This document shows, one piece after another, positions 44,076-53,034 of a DNA stretch of 64,000 nucleotides. The number at the start of each line of letters is the position of its first letter. Positions within the stretch are counted from its first letter, which is position 1. The translations under genes were made by a program, and so were the position numbers. The notes beneath the pieces are model-generated. The model had not been told where the DNA came from, did not search any database, and saw nothing but the letters and a program-made list of their open reading frames with translations. This DNA is from Ga0077555 sp050187415 (lineage in GTDB: Bacteria; Pseudomonadota; Alphaproteobacteria; Rhizobiales; Hyphomicrobiaceae), in contig JBFWXN010000013.1 of the NCBI GenBank assembly GCA_050187415.1, forward strand, positions 1 through 64,000. The letters run 5' to 3'.

Positions 44076-44281
44076 GGCGGCGTGTCCTCGAGGCGGGCGT
44101 GAACCAACTTTGCCGTCAGTCTAAGCACCTCTTTGGCCGTGCGCGCGCCAAATTCGCAGGCGCCCTGCAAAGGCCCTGCCTGTTTTGGCGGATGATGCCG
44201 CGCAACGGCGAGTTCGACCCTTGTGCTCGACGGCGGGGCAGGCCAAGTGAAGGGCAGTGACCCACTCCATCCAGGACCACC

Positions 44282-44713
44282 ATGACCACCACGTTCGACA
44301 GTATCCGCGCCGATTTCGAGCTTCTCGACGACTGGGAGGATCGCTACCGGTTCCTGATCGAGTTGGGACGGGGCCTCGAAGCGCTGCCGGAATCCGAGAG
44401 AACGGACGCCAACAAGGTGCGCGGCTGCGCCAGCCAGGTGTGGCTTGCCACCTCGGTCGAGTGCGAGGCCGATGGGCCCCATCTGGTGATCCACGGAGAT
44501 AGCGATGCTCACATTGTCAAAGGCCTGATCGCGGTCCTGCTGTCGTTGGTGAACGGACGGCCCGCAAAGGATATTCTGGCGATCGATGCGCACGAGGCGT
44601 TCGGCGATCTCGGCCTCGGTGACCACCTGACGCCGCAGCGGTCGAACGGCTTTGCCGCGATGGTGGCTCGCGTGCGGGCCGATGCTGGCGCGGCGCTCGG
44701 TCAGTCCTCGTGA
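44282..44713 (+). CDS. sufE: SufE cysteine-desulfurase activator
   Basis: A 143-residue SufE: DFELLDDWEDRYRFLIELGRGL, NKVRGCASQVWLAT (conserved sulfur-accepting Cys in GCASQVW), DAHIVKGLIAVLLSLVNGRP and LTPQRSNGFAAMVARVRADA. It takes persulfide from SufS for Fe-S cluster assembly. No suf cluster is adjacent. It converges on and overlaps the DUF6456 gene by 13 bp. Confidence 0.93.
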   Translation: MTTTFDSIRADFELLDDWEDRYRFLIELGRGLEALPESERTDANKVRGCASQVWLATSVECEADGPHLVIHGDSDAHIVKGLIAVLLSLVNGRPAKDILAIDAHEAFGDLGLGDHLTPQRSNGFAAMVARVRADAGAALGQSS

Positions 44714-45570
44714 TCGGAAGCCGGCCCCCCTCGCGCGAGCGATGGACGGTAGTCGTCGGCTCCCCAGTGCCGCAGACGCCGCGCAATGGCGGTCTCGATG
44801 CACGTCTCGGGAGCCATTCCATAGTGCCGGGCCAGCGCGGACAGCCCCCTCTGCAGGAGCAATCGCGCGGCGCGTCGCGGCCAGCCTTCGCTGCGCGAAA
44901 TGTCTTCGAGCCCACGGAAATGCCCGCAAACGTCGATCAGAATGTCCGCGAACTCGGGGCCGACGGCGCGTAGTGCCGCCTCGACGCGGGCGCGCGCCGC
45001 GACGATGCTGTCGGTGAGGTCATGTCCGCTTGGTGCACTCGGCGTGCGGCGGCCGCTCATGGGAATGCCGGACCAGCTCATCGTGATGCGAGGCGTGAGC
45101 TGCGCAAAGGTCAACTCTGCCCGCAGGCGCTCGCCTGCTTCGACCTCCCATCGGCTCAGCATGGGCTTTCCGGAGGCATCGCGGCGACCGGCAAGCCAGG
45201 AGAGCGGGCTCTCCTTCGGATTGACAGTCGGCGCTGAGGGCAGACATGGAGTGGCCGGTCGTTTCTCAGCGGCCTTTGCATTCGCTAGATTGCTGCGGTA
45301 GCGGCGCAACACCTCGCGGCCGGAGCGCGTGATCCTGGCCGCGCCTGCGCCGCCGTCTTCGGCGATCCACCCGCGTCGGCGGGCCTCCATAAAGACTTCG
45401 ACGGGAAACGTGCGAACGTGGGGCGGTTCGGTGCCGGCTATCGATATTATCGGCGCATCGGGGTTCGGCCTTTTGGCGTATCGATCGCGCCCCGCCAGAA
45501 CTGACAATAGGGCCATTAACTGGGCATTCCCGTCATTGGATCGGCAAATATACCCCTCTTGAAGTTTCAT
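44701..45570 (-). CDS. DUF6456 protein
   Basis: A 289-residue protein starting MKLQEGYICRSNDGNAQLMALLSVLAGRD. An N-terminal winged-helix-like part (FPVEVFMEARRRGWIAEDG, ARITRSGREVLRRY) is joined by a polar linker to the DUF6456 core (SPLSWLAGRRDASGKPMLSRWEVEAGERLRAEL broken by residues 140-170, then IDVCGHFRGLEDISRSEGWPRRAARLLL). The ATG at 45570 falls just after the upstream stop, so translation is coupled with the DnaA-HTH gene. Probably a DNA-binding regulator; role unknown. Confidence 0.78.
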   Translation of the reverse strand: MKLQEGYICRSNDGNAQLMALLSVLAGRDRYAKRPNPDAPIISIAGTEPPHVRTFPVEVFMEARRRGWIAEDGGAGAARITRSGREVLRRYRSNLANAKAAEKRPATPCLPSAPTVNPKESPLSWLAGRRDASGKPMLSRWEVEAGERLRAELTFAQLTPRITMSWSGIPMSGRRTPSAPSGHDLTDSIVAARARVEAALRAVGPEFADILIDVCGHFRGLEDISRSEGWPRRAARLLLQRGLSALARHYGMAPETCIETAIARRLRHWGADDYRPSLARGGPASDHED

Positions 45571-45571
45571 T

Positions 45572-45967
45572 TCATCGCCCCAAACGACAGATGGAGACCC
45601 GTGCGCGATGGCAAACAATTTCCTCGAGGTTCGTCAGCAGAAAGTCGAAACTGGCCGTGTCCCGTCGATCCTCGATGAGCCTGCAGGCATGGCTGACGGT
45701 CGTTCGATCGCGAGCGAACGCGTAACCTATCTCGGTGAGAGAGATGCCGAAGGCACAATGCATCAAGTACATTGCAACCTGGCGGGCTTGTGCAACCGGG
45801 GCCTGCCCCCTCGATCCGGATTGGAGCCTGCCGACGTCGATGGCAAAGACATCGGCCACCGTCGACTCGATGATCGCTTTCAATCGGTGGAGCGGGAAAC
45901 TATCGCCCGTATGGAAATGCGAGGGGCGATCGATAGTATCGATGGTCTGCAAAACGGCTTGTGCCAT
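45572..45967 (-). CDS. Stand-alone DnaA domain IV (helix-turn-helix) protein
   Basis: The ATG at 45967 (MAQAVLQTIDTIDRPSHF) gives 131 residues. Most is a DnaA C-terminal DNA-binding domain: LKAIIESTVADVFAIDVGRL, ARQVAMYLMHCAFGISLTEIGYAFARDRTTVSHACRLI, the helix-turn-helix and signature that read DnaA boxes. No AAA+ ATPase part exists, so it cannot initiate replication itself, but it may bind DnaA-box-like sites as a regulator. It is the first gene of a two-gene minus-strand unit with DUF6456. The frame extends upstream to 46228 without conserved sequence. Confidence 0.82.
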   Translation of the reverse strand: MAQAVLQTIDTIDRPSHFHTGDSFPLHRLKAIIESTVADVFAIDVGRLQSGSRGQAPVAQARQVAMYLMHCAFGISLTEIGYAFARDRTTVSHACRLIEDRRDTASFDFLLTNLEEIVCHRARVSICRLGR

Positions 45968-46367
45968 TTTCGGCGGACTCCTCAGTTCAATTTCGGGATC
46001 GCTGTCCTCTGTGGTCGCGATTCCAAGCCAATAGGAATCAATGCCTATTCGCTTTTCGAAATTAGTGCCGCGGCCCGAGGGCGAGGATAATTGAGCCCGC
46101 AAAATCGGGTTGCTGGTTAATCGGCAAGGCTTCGCCACAAAAAGGACCCGACCCCGCCGCGGCGATGCCGAGAGGGGGGCACCTTGGGTGCGCCCCGGGG
46201 CCCGCGATCCGGCCACGTCAGCCATCACGCGGATGCGTCCCCCGCTTGCCGGCTGATTGACGGAGGGGGCGGACTCACTGTTTATGAAAATGCAATTTTA
46301 AGTTGCAGTATTTGTAGCAAGCGCCGCTCTGATTGTCTTTCTCCACATCTGGGGTTCGTCAGCTCAC
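45968..46367. other. Divergent promoter region between the DnaA-HTH gene and the rhodanese fusion
   Basis: 400 bp with no convincing gene. It holds a hairpin at 46174-46196 (10-nt arms, one mismatch, loop TTG), AT-rich stretches near 46270-46320, a candidate -35 TTGACG at 46257, and TTCTCCACA (46339-46347), one mismatch from the DnaA box TTATCCACA and 20 bp before the fusion gene's start. Confidence 0.5.
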
Positions 46368-49300
46368 ATGCACTTCGGTCAGAAACCAGCTGCGGCACGC
46401 GCAGCGACATCGATCGTTCCGGCTTTGGCTGCCGCGCTGACGCTCGTCGTAGCTGCTCTCGGCGCGCTGAATGTCCATCAATGGCGATTGGCGGCCTACG
46501 AAAGGCAGGAGCGCCTGTCGGCAACGCTGGCGCGACCGTTGGGCGTGCCGGGGCAGCCGAGGATTGACGAGCCGCTGCACGAGCTCGGTTCCGCCGAACA
46601 AGAGCTCCATGCACTCGGCATGAGTACGGCAGAGGCGGCGGCGATCATCGCGGATCCCCAGGCCAAAGGCTTCGAGGTGATCGACATCCGGGAAGCGCCA
46701 GAGGTGAACATGGGCACCCTGTCCGTGGCCCGCGCCCTTCGCTATCCGGATTTCGGCGCGGCCAGATCCAGCATCTCGGCCGGCAAAGTGCTGCTCGTCT
46801 GTAACAACGGCGAGCGCAGCTCGCTGACGTGTCAGGCCCTGAAGGGGATGGGGATCGATTGCCGGTTCATGGTCGGTGGTCTCGGGCGCTGGATCGCCGA
46901 AGGTCGACCTCTGGCGAAATCCTTGCCGGGCGCCACGCGCGAGATCGGCGCAACGCTTCACGATCCGCATCGAAGCCGGCTTCTGGATACCGCCGACGCT
47001 CAGGCGCTCATCGAGCAGGAGAAGGCGGTTATCGTAGACACGCGCTACCCGCGAGACTTCACCGCCGGGCATCTTGCCGGGGCTGTCAATATTCCCATGT
47101 GGCAAATGACGACACCCGAGCTGGAGGCGGCTTTCGCGCGGCTCCCTGTGCGACCGGTACTGGTGGCCTGCTATGATCGCAGGAGCTGCTTTTTCGGCGG
47201 GCTTGTCGGGCTCGAATTGACGCGGAAGGGCCGTGACTACAGGGGACTGTACACGCTGCCGTGGGAATACGTGCCGCGCGCGACGGCGGTCGCGCAGGCG
47301 GCCCCCGTGACGGACAGGGAGTCAGACTGGACAAAAGCCAGAAGCTGGCTTGCAGGGACGATCGATCGGCTGGCGGCCGAATGGGGCTACATCTCCGTGT
47401 TGGTGGGCTTCGTTCTGGCAACCCATTTGCTCCTTCTGCCGTTCGCGATCAAAGCTGAGCGCCACCACGCCAGAATCAGCTCGATCGCCCTCGAACTCGC
47501 GCGTCTCGGCGAACGCCTGCCAAACGATCGTATCCGCCGGACGAGAGCGATGCGCCAGCTTCTCCGGAGGAACGGGCTGGCGTCGCGGCGCAACCGCGCA
47601 GCCGTGTTCGTGGCGGCGATGCTGACGCTGGCGGCCGTGGCGATTGGAGACGCCTCGATGCTCGACGAGGCCGTCCTCGGCGCGTTTGGCACGTCGTGGC
47701 AATCCGGCCTGGGCATTCTGCTGGCGATAGTGAGTGCGGCGGTGATGGGGGGCTACGTCCACTGGGCGTATTGCAGCTCACCGCGCTACAGAATGGCGAT
47801 CTGGCTGGGCTTGGTGCCGTTCCTGGCCGTCGTCTTGGCCATGCTGCCTGCCGCGTCGTTCATTTATTGCGGCCTGAGCGGGATACTTCTGCTGACACGG
47901 CGGAGCCTCACGGACGCGATGCCGGGCACGATCACACGTGCGGTTCGACGGCGATGGACCGAATGGCGCGGCGGAGAGGGCATCATTTCGCTGCGTTGGG
48001 TGGGAGATCGAAGCGACGTCGGGATGGAGGCGGCACGCCTCGGGTACATGCACCAGGCTGGGATTCCGGTCGTGGATGGAGTGGTCCTGACAGTGGATTT
48101 CATGGTCCGCTGGCGGACAGCGCGTGCCGACGAGAAAGCGCGACTTGTCCGCAAAGTCGCCATTGCAGCGGGACCAGGTCCATATTCTGTCTGCCGCTCG
48201 TCGGTCGGGCCGGAGGGTCTTGCCGGCCTTCGCGAACCTCTGGCCGCCGTCGCCCGCGACGAGTTGGCCGTCGCCATCGACACCGTTGTGGCCTCGTTCG
48301 ACGGGGCGCGCGCTCGGTCGCCCGGGGTTCGGGTCGGCGGCGGCACAGTACTCGTGCAACGTTGGCTTTCGGGCAGCCAATGCGGTGTGCTTTCGACCCG
48401 GTCACCAGACGCTCCGGGGATGATGCTCATCGAATTGGTCGAGGGCGCCGCGCAGGATATCATCTCGGGCCGGGCGACGCCGAAAAGCATCCGGTTCGGA
48501 CGGCATACCGGACGGCCCATCGGCGATGTTCAGACCAAGTTCGATCCGATGCCGCTCGTCGCGCTCGGGCGCCGGCTCGAGGAGCGGTTCGGCCTGCCCC
48601 AGGAGATCGAGTGGGTCTGGGATGGGCGGAAGGTCTGGGTGGTGCAGTGCCGCGACATTGGCACCGACGCCACATTGATTGCCAAGCCCGTCCGCCAGGA
48701 ATGGGACCGCGCGCTGACATTGGCTGACGACAGCGCCGAGGGCAGGACAGTGACGCTCGTGCACAACAGGCTGTGCGAGCCGCTGCCGCGGCCGACGCCG
48801 GCAACGCAATCGCTGATCGAGGCGCTCAACGTCAGCGGCGGCAGCGTCGACCTCGCGTGCCGCGCCCTCGGACTCGACTACAATGTGGAGGAGGACTCAC
48901 CCCCGCTATTTCCCACACTGTTCGGTTGCCTCTATTACAACGAGGCCGAGGCTCGCCGGCGTGAGCCGAAATTCACGAGGCGCGACCGGCGGCGCATTCG
49001 CCGGCAGGTAGGCGCGATCGAGCGGCGTATTCGTGGTGAGGTCTTGCCGCAGCTCGAAGCGCGACTGGTTCTCGCCGCAGCCATCAATTTCGATATGCTG
49101 TCCGTCGCGGATCTCGTGCAGGTCATCCGCGAAATCATCGAGCGCTTCGTGACCAAGACCCAGGTCGAGGCGGATCTCGTGAGCATCGTGGCCGAGGTGA
49201 TCGCCGACGACGAGCGATCGCGACCACCGTGGAGCGGTCGCAATCCATCGAGCTGGCTCCGGCTGAAAGAACGGCGCATCGCCAAGGTTGTGCAGTCCGC

Positions 49301-50168
49301 GATCGAAGGCAGGTCGTTGCTGGACTACGCCTTGGCGGCGCCCGGCTTTGCCGAAGATGCAGGAGCGCTCGAGATGCGGTTCTTTTTCAACGATCGCGGG
49401 TGGGAGCCGGGGACCGAGACGTCGGGTCAGCGCCACGGGCCAAGGACATCGCGCCGAACGTTCGAAACTCGGTCGCATCCCATGCGCACGCTGAAACAGG
49501 AGGTTGACGATGCGGTCGCGCTGGAGTTGGCCGCGCTGCGAAAAGCGCTGCTCGCTCTCGATAGGCGATTTGAACTCGGCAACCGCATCTTCCTGCTCAG
49601 CCTCTCCGAGATCCTGGCTCTCACGAGTGAAAGCGACGCGAGCGCGCAGAAGCTCGTGGCGCAGCGTGAAGCTGAACGGACACTGATCGCCAAGGCTTGC
49701 CTGTTGCCAGGAACGCTGTCGCTGGCCGTGGCGGAAGCTGCTTCCTGGTCGTGTTCGAAGAGTGTGGGTGCCGGATCAGGCGGGACGGGCACGGGTCTCT
49801 CGGGCACGCGCGTTGCCGGGTCGCGGCGCGCCGGTGGACGCGCATGCGTCATCGACGAAGCGTCGGCGAATGCCGGTCGCCCGCTCGCCAACCTGATGCC
49901 GGGAGACGTCCTCGTCGCGCCGTTCATCCATCCGGCCTGGATCAACGATGTGCTCAGTGTGTCAGGCGTTGTCCTGGGGCATGGCGGATGGCTGAGCCGC
50001 ATGGCTGTGATCGCGCGCGAGCGGAACATCGCGATGGTCGTCGGCGTACCCGGCTGGGCCGGTATTCCGGACGGAGCGCATGTGACGCTCGAGCTCGATG
50101 GATCGATCCGGTTCGAGGCGCCACGCGCGTTTGCCGATCTGATCGCGCTTGCAGAATCGGGAGTGTAG
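46368..50168 (+). CDS. Rhodanese-rhodanese-YidC-like-ATP-grasp-swivel fusion protein
   Basis: 1266 residues. In order: membrane segment (about 13-35); rhodanese 1 (about 95-182) with active loop LVCNNGERSS, Cys145; rhodanese 2 (about 210-300), VIVDTRYPRDFTAGHLAGAV and CYDRR, Cys268; a membrane region (about 325-515) whose WGYISVLVGFVLATHLLLLPF and RLPNDRIRRTRAMRQLLRRNG match the YidC/Oxa1 core, with His353 where YidC has its groove Arg; an ATP-grasp PPDK_N domain (about 535-765; VLVQRWLSGSQCGVLS, GLPQEIEWVWDGRKVWVVQCR); a helical region (about 780-1150); and a PEP-utiliser swivel domain (about 1173-1245). There GGWLSRMAVIARE has Arg1211 where catalytic members have His. No PEP-binding barrel. 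The order resembles rifampicin phosphotransferase. Function unknown; activity is doubtful. Confidence 0.75.
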   Translation: MHFGQKPAAARAATSIVPALAAALTLVVAALGALNVHQWRLAAYERQERLSATLARPLGVPGQPRIDEPLHELGSAEQELHALGMSTAEAAAIIADPQAKGFEVIDIREAPEVNMGTLSVARALRYPDFGAARSSISAGKVLLVCNNGERSSLTCQALKGMGIDCRFMVGGLGRWIAEGRPLAKSLPGATREIGATLHDPHRSRLLDTADAQALIEQEKAVIVDTRYPRDFTAGHLAGAVNIPMWQMTTPELEAAFARLPVRPVLVACYDRRSCFFGGLVGLELTRKGRDYRGLYTLPWEYVPRATAVAQAAPVTDRESDWTKARSWLAGTIDRLAAEWGYISVLVGFVLATHLLLLPFAIKAERHHARISSIALELARLGERLPNDRIRRTRAMRQLLRRNGLASRRNRAAVFVAAMLTLAAVAIGDASMLDEAVLGAFGTSWQSGLGILLAIVSAAVMGGYVHWAYCSSPRYRMAIWLGLVPFLAVVLAMLPAASFIYCGLSGILLLTRRSLTDAMPGTITRAVRRRWTEWRGGEGIISLRWVGDRSDVGMEAARLGYMHQAGIPVVDGVVLTVDFMVRWRTARADEKARLVRKVAIAAGPGPYSVCRSSVGPEGLAGLREPLAAVARDELAVAIDTVVASFDGARARSPGVRVGGGTVLVQRWLSGSQCGVLSTRSPDAPGMMLIELVEGAAQDIISGRATPKSIRFGRHTGRPIGDVQTKFDPMPLVALGRRLEERFGLPQEIEWVWDGRKVWVVQCRDIGTDATLIAKPVRQEWDRALTLADDSAEGRTVTLVHNRLCEPLPRPTPATQSLIEALNVSGGSVDLACRALGLDYNVEEDSPPLFPTLFGCLYYNEAEARRREPKFTRRDRRRIRRQVGAIERRIRGEVLPQLEARLVLAAAINFDMLSVADLVQVIREIIERFVTKTQVEADLVSIVAEVIADDERSRPPWSGRNPSSWLRLKERRIAKVVQSAIEGRSLLDYALAAPGFAEDAGALEMRFFFNDRGWEPGTETSGQRHGPRTSRRTFETRSHPMRTLKQEVDDAVALELAALRKALLALDRRFELGNRIFLLSLSEILALTSESDASAQKLVAQREAERTLIAKACLLPGTLSLAVAEAASWSCSKSVGAGSGGTGTGLSGTRVAGSRRAGGRACVIDEASANAGRPLANLMPGDVLVAPFIHPAWINDVLSVSGVVLGHGGWLSRMAVIARERNIAMVVGVPGWAGIPDGAHVTLELDGSIRFEAPRAFADLIALAESGV

Positions 50169-50491
50169 AGCGTCGCGGCTCACGTATCGACAACTCGAGA
50201 GAACCGCATGGCCGTCCCGTAGGTCGAATTAAAAAAGGGATGGTGAAAGAGCCGAGAGTTTTAGTAACGGAATTAAGTCAACGACCAGAAGTTGCATATA
50301 TATGCGTAGTGCACCCGACGAGGTGCAACGAAGTCGAGGAGCCGCTTCGGTGCCTGCGTTTGGTGAGTTGCGCGGAGGCAATGGCGCTGCGCGCCAGGAC
50401 GTCTGCCTGCGCTGCCGTCGAAGCAGCAGCGCGGGCGCCCGGCAATAGGCACAGTCTGCCAGAAGGCTCGCATTTGGATAAGGGGACGAGC
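50169..50491. other. 323-bp spacer before the GGDEF-EAL gene
   Basis: No gene is seen. AT-rich between 50225 and 50305, including the 12-bp palindrome GCATATATATGC (50294-50305), a likely promoter or operator for the following gene. Confidence 0.45.
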
Positions 50492-52960
50492 ATGCTTCGT
50501 GTCCGTAACGCGACCATAGCCAGCCGCCTTTATCTCGTTGGCGGCTTGACGCTTCTGTCGGTGGCCGCACTCGTGGCCGGCACGATCGTCTTCGCGGTCG
50601 GTATGCGCCGCGTGGTCGATGTCCTCTATCAAAGCGGCATTGTCAGAGCCGCGGAGGCCAGCGAGCTGGAACTGCTGCTGGAGAAGCATCGACGCTTGGT
50701 CACCTCCGCGCGGCTCGAGTTCGATCTCGACAAACTGCAACAGGACAAGCAGGAGGCACACGGTGTGCAGGCGAGCATCGAGAGGCTGGTAGCGGGCTCC
50801 AACGACCGGTTCGCAATGGACCTTCGCCCGATGCTGCCCCCGTTCTGGCAAGCCGGAGACGAGACGCTGCGACTCGCCGAGAGCTTCGCACAAGGGGCCG
50901 CCCCCGTCGCGCTCAGGCAGTACGTGGCCCAGGCGGAGAGCTTGCAACGACTTGTCAGGCAATACAGGCACTCGCGCCTCGACGATGCCAGGGTCGATGT
51001 TCACGCGATGACCGATCGTGCGCGTACGCTCGTGCAATGGACCCTTGGCTTCGCTCTGCTCGTGGCTCTGTTGATCGGCCCGCTGGGGTATTTCATTCTG
51101 CACCGCATGGTTCGGCGTTTGAGGCGGGTGACGGCCACCATGGGACAACTCGTACGCCAGGACACGGACGTCGATGTGGGCTCCATCGCCAGCTCCGACG
51201 AGATCGGCGAGATGGCCAGGGCCGTGTCGGTCTTCGAAAAGAACGCGCTGCAGCTCCAGCAACTCAACCGCTGGCTCGATGTGGCGCTCAATAATATGAC
51301 GCGAGGCATGTCGATGTTCGATGCCGAGCAGCGGCTGGTCGTCTGCAACAGCGTCTATGTTCAAATCTACGACATGCCCGAGGACTTGGCTCGCCCCGGC
51401 ACCGAATTCTCGAAGATATTGGCGTGCCGCGCGCAGCTTGTGTCTTCCGTCGATGGGCACGTCGCAGAGACGGATGCGGGGCTCGAACCCGCACTTCGCG
51501 ATCTCGTCGAACGACGCACGATCGGGGAGCGCCGCCAGCGGCTGAAGAATGGTCGCACGATCGAGGTCCAGGTGAAGCCGTTGGCCTGGGGCGGTTGGGT
51601 CGCCTTCCACGAGGATGTCACGGATCAACTACTCGCGGCCGAGAAGATGGAGCGGTTGGCCCGGCAAGACGCGCTGACCGGCGTCGCCAACCGCCGACAC
51701 TTTCGAGAATGCCTGGAAGAGGCTCTGGCGAAGCTCGACGTGGACAACTCCTTCGCATTGGCGGTCATCGATCTCGACGGCTTCAAGGAGGTCAACGACA
51801 CGCTGGGCCATCCGATCGGCGATGCCGTCCTCGCAAATGTCGGATGTCGGCTCAGGGATCTGGCGCGGCACGGCGATATCGTGGCTCGTCTCGGCGGAGA
51901 CGAATTCGCGATCATTCAACGCGATGTGCAGGAGAAGGCGGACGCCGATGCGTTGGCAAGACGGGTGATGGATGCGCTGCGCCAGCCGTTTATCCTGCCG
52001 GATAAGCATATCGAGATCGGGGGTACGATCGGAATCGCGTTGGCCCCGCTGGATGGCTGGACGGCGGAAGACTTGATGCAGAAGGCAGATATCGCCCTCT
52101 ATCGTGCCAAGGCGAGCGGCAAGTCGACGTGGCGCTTCTATGATCATGAAATGGAAGCACGCTTGCGCGCGCGACGCCAGCTCGAAGCAGATCTTCGAGG
52201 GGCGGTCGAAAGGGAGGAGTTCGTCCTCTTTTTTCAGCCGATCGTATCTTTTGCATCGCGACGCGTCGAAGGCTGCGAGGCCCTCATTCGCTGGCATCAT
52301 CCGGTTCGTGGCATGATTTCACCCGCCGAATTCATTCCACTGGCGGAAGAAACAGGGCTGATTTGCAAGATCGGCGCATGGGCTCTCGGCGCGGCATGCA
52401 GGACGGCTGCGACTTGGCCCGACCAGCATGTCGTATCGGTCAACCTCTCCGTGGCGCAGTTCTCGGGCCCCGATCTCGCCGATGTGACTGCTGACGCCCT
52501 TCGGCAAAGCGGCCTTGCTGCAACGCGGCTGGTGCTCGAAGTGACCGAGACGCTGCTCCTCGGCGATGATCCGGCGACGCTCGAGCTGCTGCATCGCCTG
52601 CGCAATCTCGGTGTTGCCATCGCGCTCGACGATTTCGGGACTGGCTATTCGAGCCTGTCCCACTTGCGCCGGTTCCCGTTCGACAAGATCAAGATCGATC
52701 AGTCGTTCGTGCGCGACTTGCCGCAGCGCCGCAACTGCGAGGCCATCGTGGGTGCGATTGCACGGCTGGCATCCTGCCTCGATATGACGACGGTGGCGGA
52801 AGGGGTCGAGACGGAAGATCATCTTGCGCGGGTCGGGGCCGCCGGTTGCGATTCGGTGCAGGGTTATCTTTTCTCGCGGCCCGTGCCGGCAAACGAGTTG
52901 GCCGGCGTGGTGGCGGAGATCGACGAGCGGTTGGCCTCCGGCCGGGTCATGGCGGCGTGA
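50492..52960 (+). CDS. Membrane-bound diguanylate cyclase/phosphodiesterase (PAS-GGDEF-EAL)
   Basis: The ATG at 50492 gives 822 residues. Membrane segments at about 12-38 and 183-205 bracket a periplasmic sensor of 140 residues. HAMP about 207-258, PAS about 265-380 (LDVALNNMTRGMSMFDAEQRL), GGDEF about 390-545, EAL about 560-810. GGDEFAII and the inhibitory RxxD (RHGD, five residues earlier) are intact. The EAL side has EALIRWHHP, NLSVAQFS, EVTET, LDDFGTGYSS, KIDQSFV and EGVET, all needed residues. Both activities may therefore be real; which dominates cannot be read. The signal sensed is unknown. Confidence 0.92.
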   Translation: MLRVRNATIASRLYLVGGLTLLSVAALVAGTIVFAVGMRRVVDVLYQSGIVRAAEASELELLLEKHRRLVTSARLEFDLDKLQQDKQEAHGVQASIERLVAGSNDRFAMDLRPMLPPFWQAGDETLRLAESFAQGAAPVALRQYVAQAESLQRLVRQYRHSRLDDARVDVHAMTDRARTLVQWTLGFALLVALLIGPLGYFILHRMVRRLRRVTATMGQLVRQDTDVDVGSIASSDEIGEMARAVSVFEKNALQLQQLNRWLDVALNNMTRGMSMFDAEQRLVVCNSVYVQIYDMPEDLARPGTEFSKILACRAQLVSSVDGHVAETDAGLEPALRDLVERRTIGERRQRLKNGRTIEVQVKPLAWGGWVAFHEDVTDQLLAAEKMERLARQDALTGVANRRHFRECLEEALAKLDVDNSFALAVIDLDGFKEVNDTLGHPIGDAVLANVGCRLRDLARHGDIVARLGGDEFAIIQRDVQEKADADALARRVMDALRQPFILPDKHIEIGGTIGIALAPLDGWTAEDLMQKADIALYRAKASGKSTWRFYDHEMEARLRARRQLEADLRGAVEREEFVLFFQPIVSFASRRVEGCEALIRWHHPVRGMISPAEFIPLAEETGLICKIGAWALGAACRTAATWPDQHVVSVNLSVAQFSGPDLADVTADALRQSGLAATRLVLEVTETLLLGDDPATLELLHRLRNLGVAIALDDFGTGYSSLSHLRRFPFDKIKIDQSFVRDLPQRRNCEAIVGAIARLASCLDMTTVAEGVETEDHLARVGAAGCDSVQGYLFSRPVPANELAGVVAEIDERLASGRVMAA

Positions 52961-53034
52961 GGCGCGGCACCGGACCGGGGAGCGGCCGTCTCGGCGGTGG
53001 GTGCGATGAGGCGCCGCGCACAGCGGCGTGAAAC

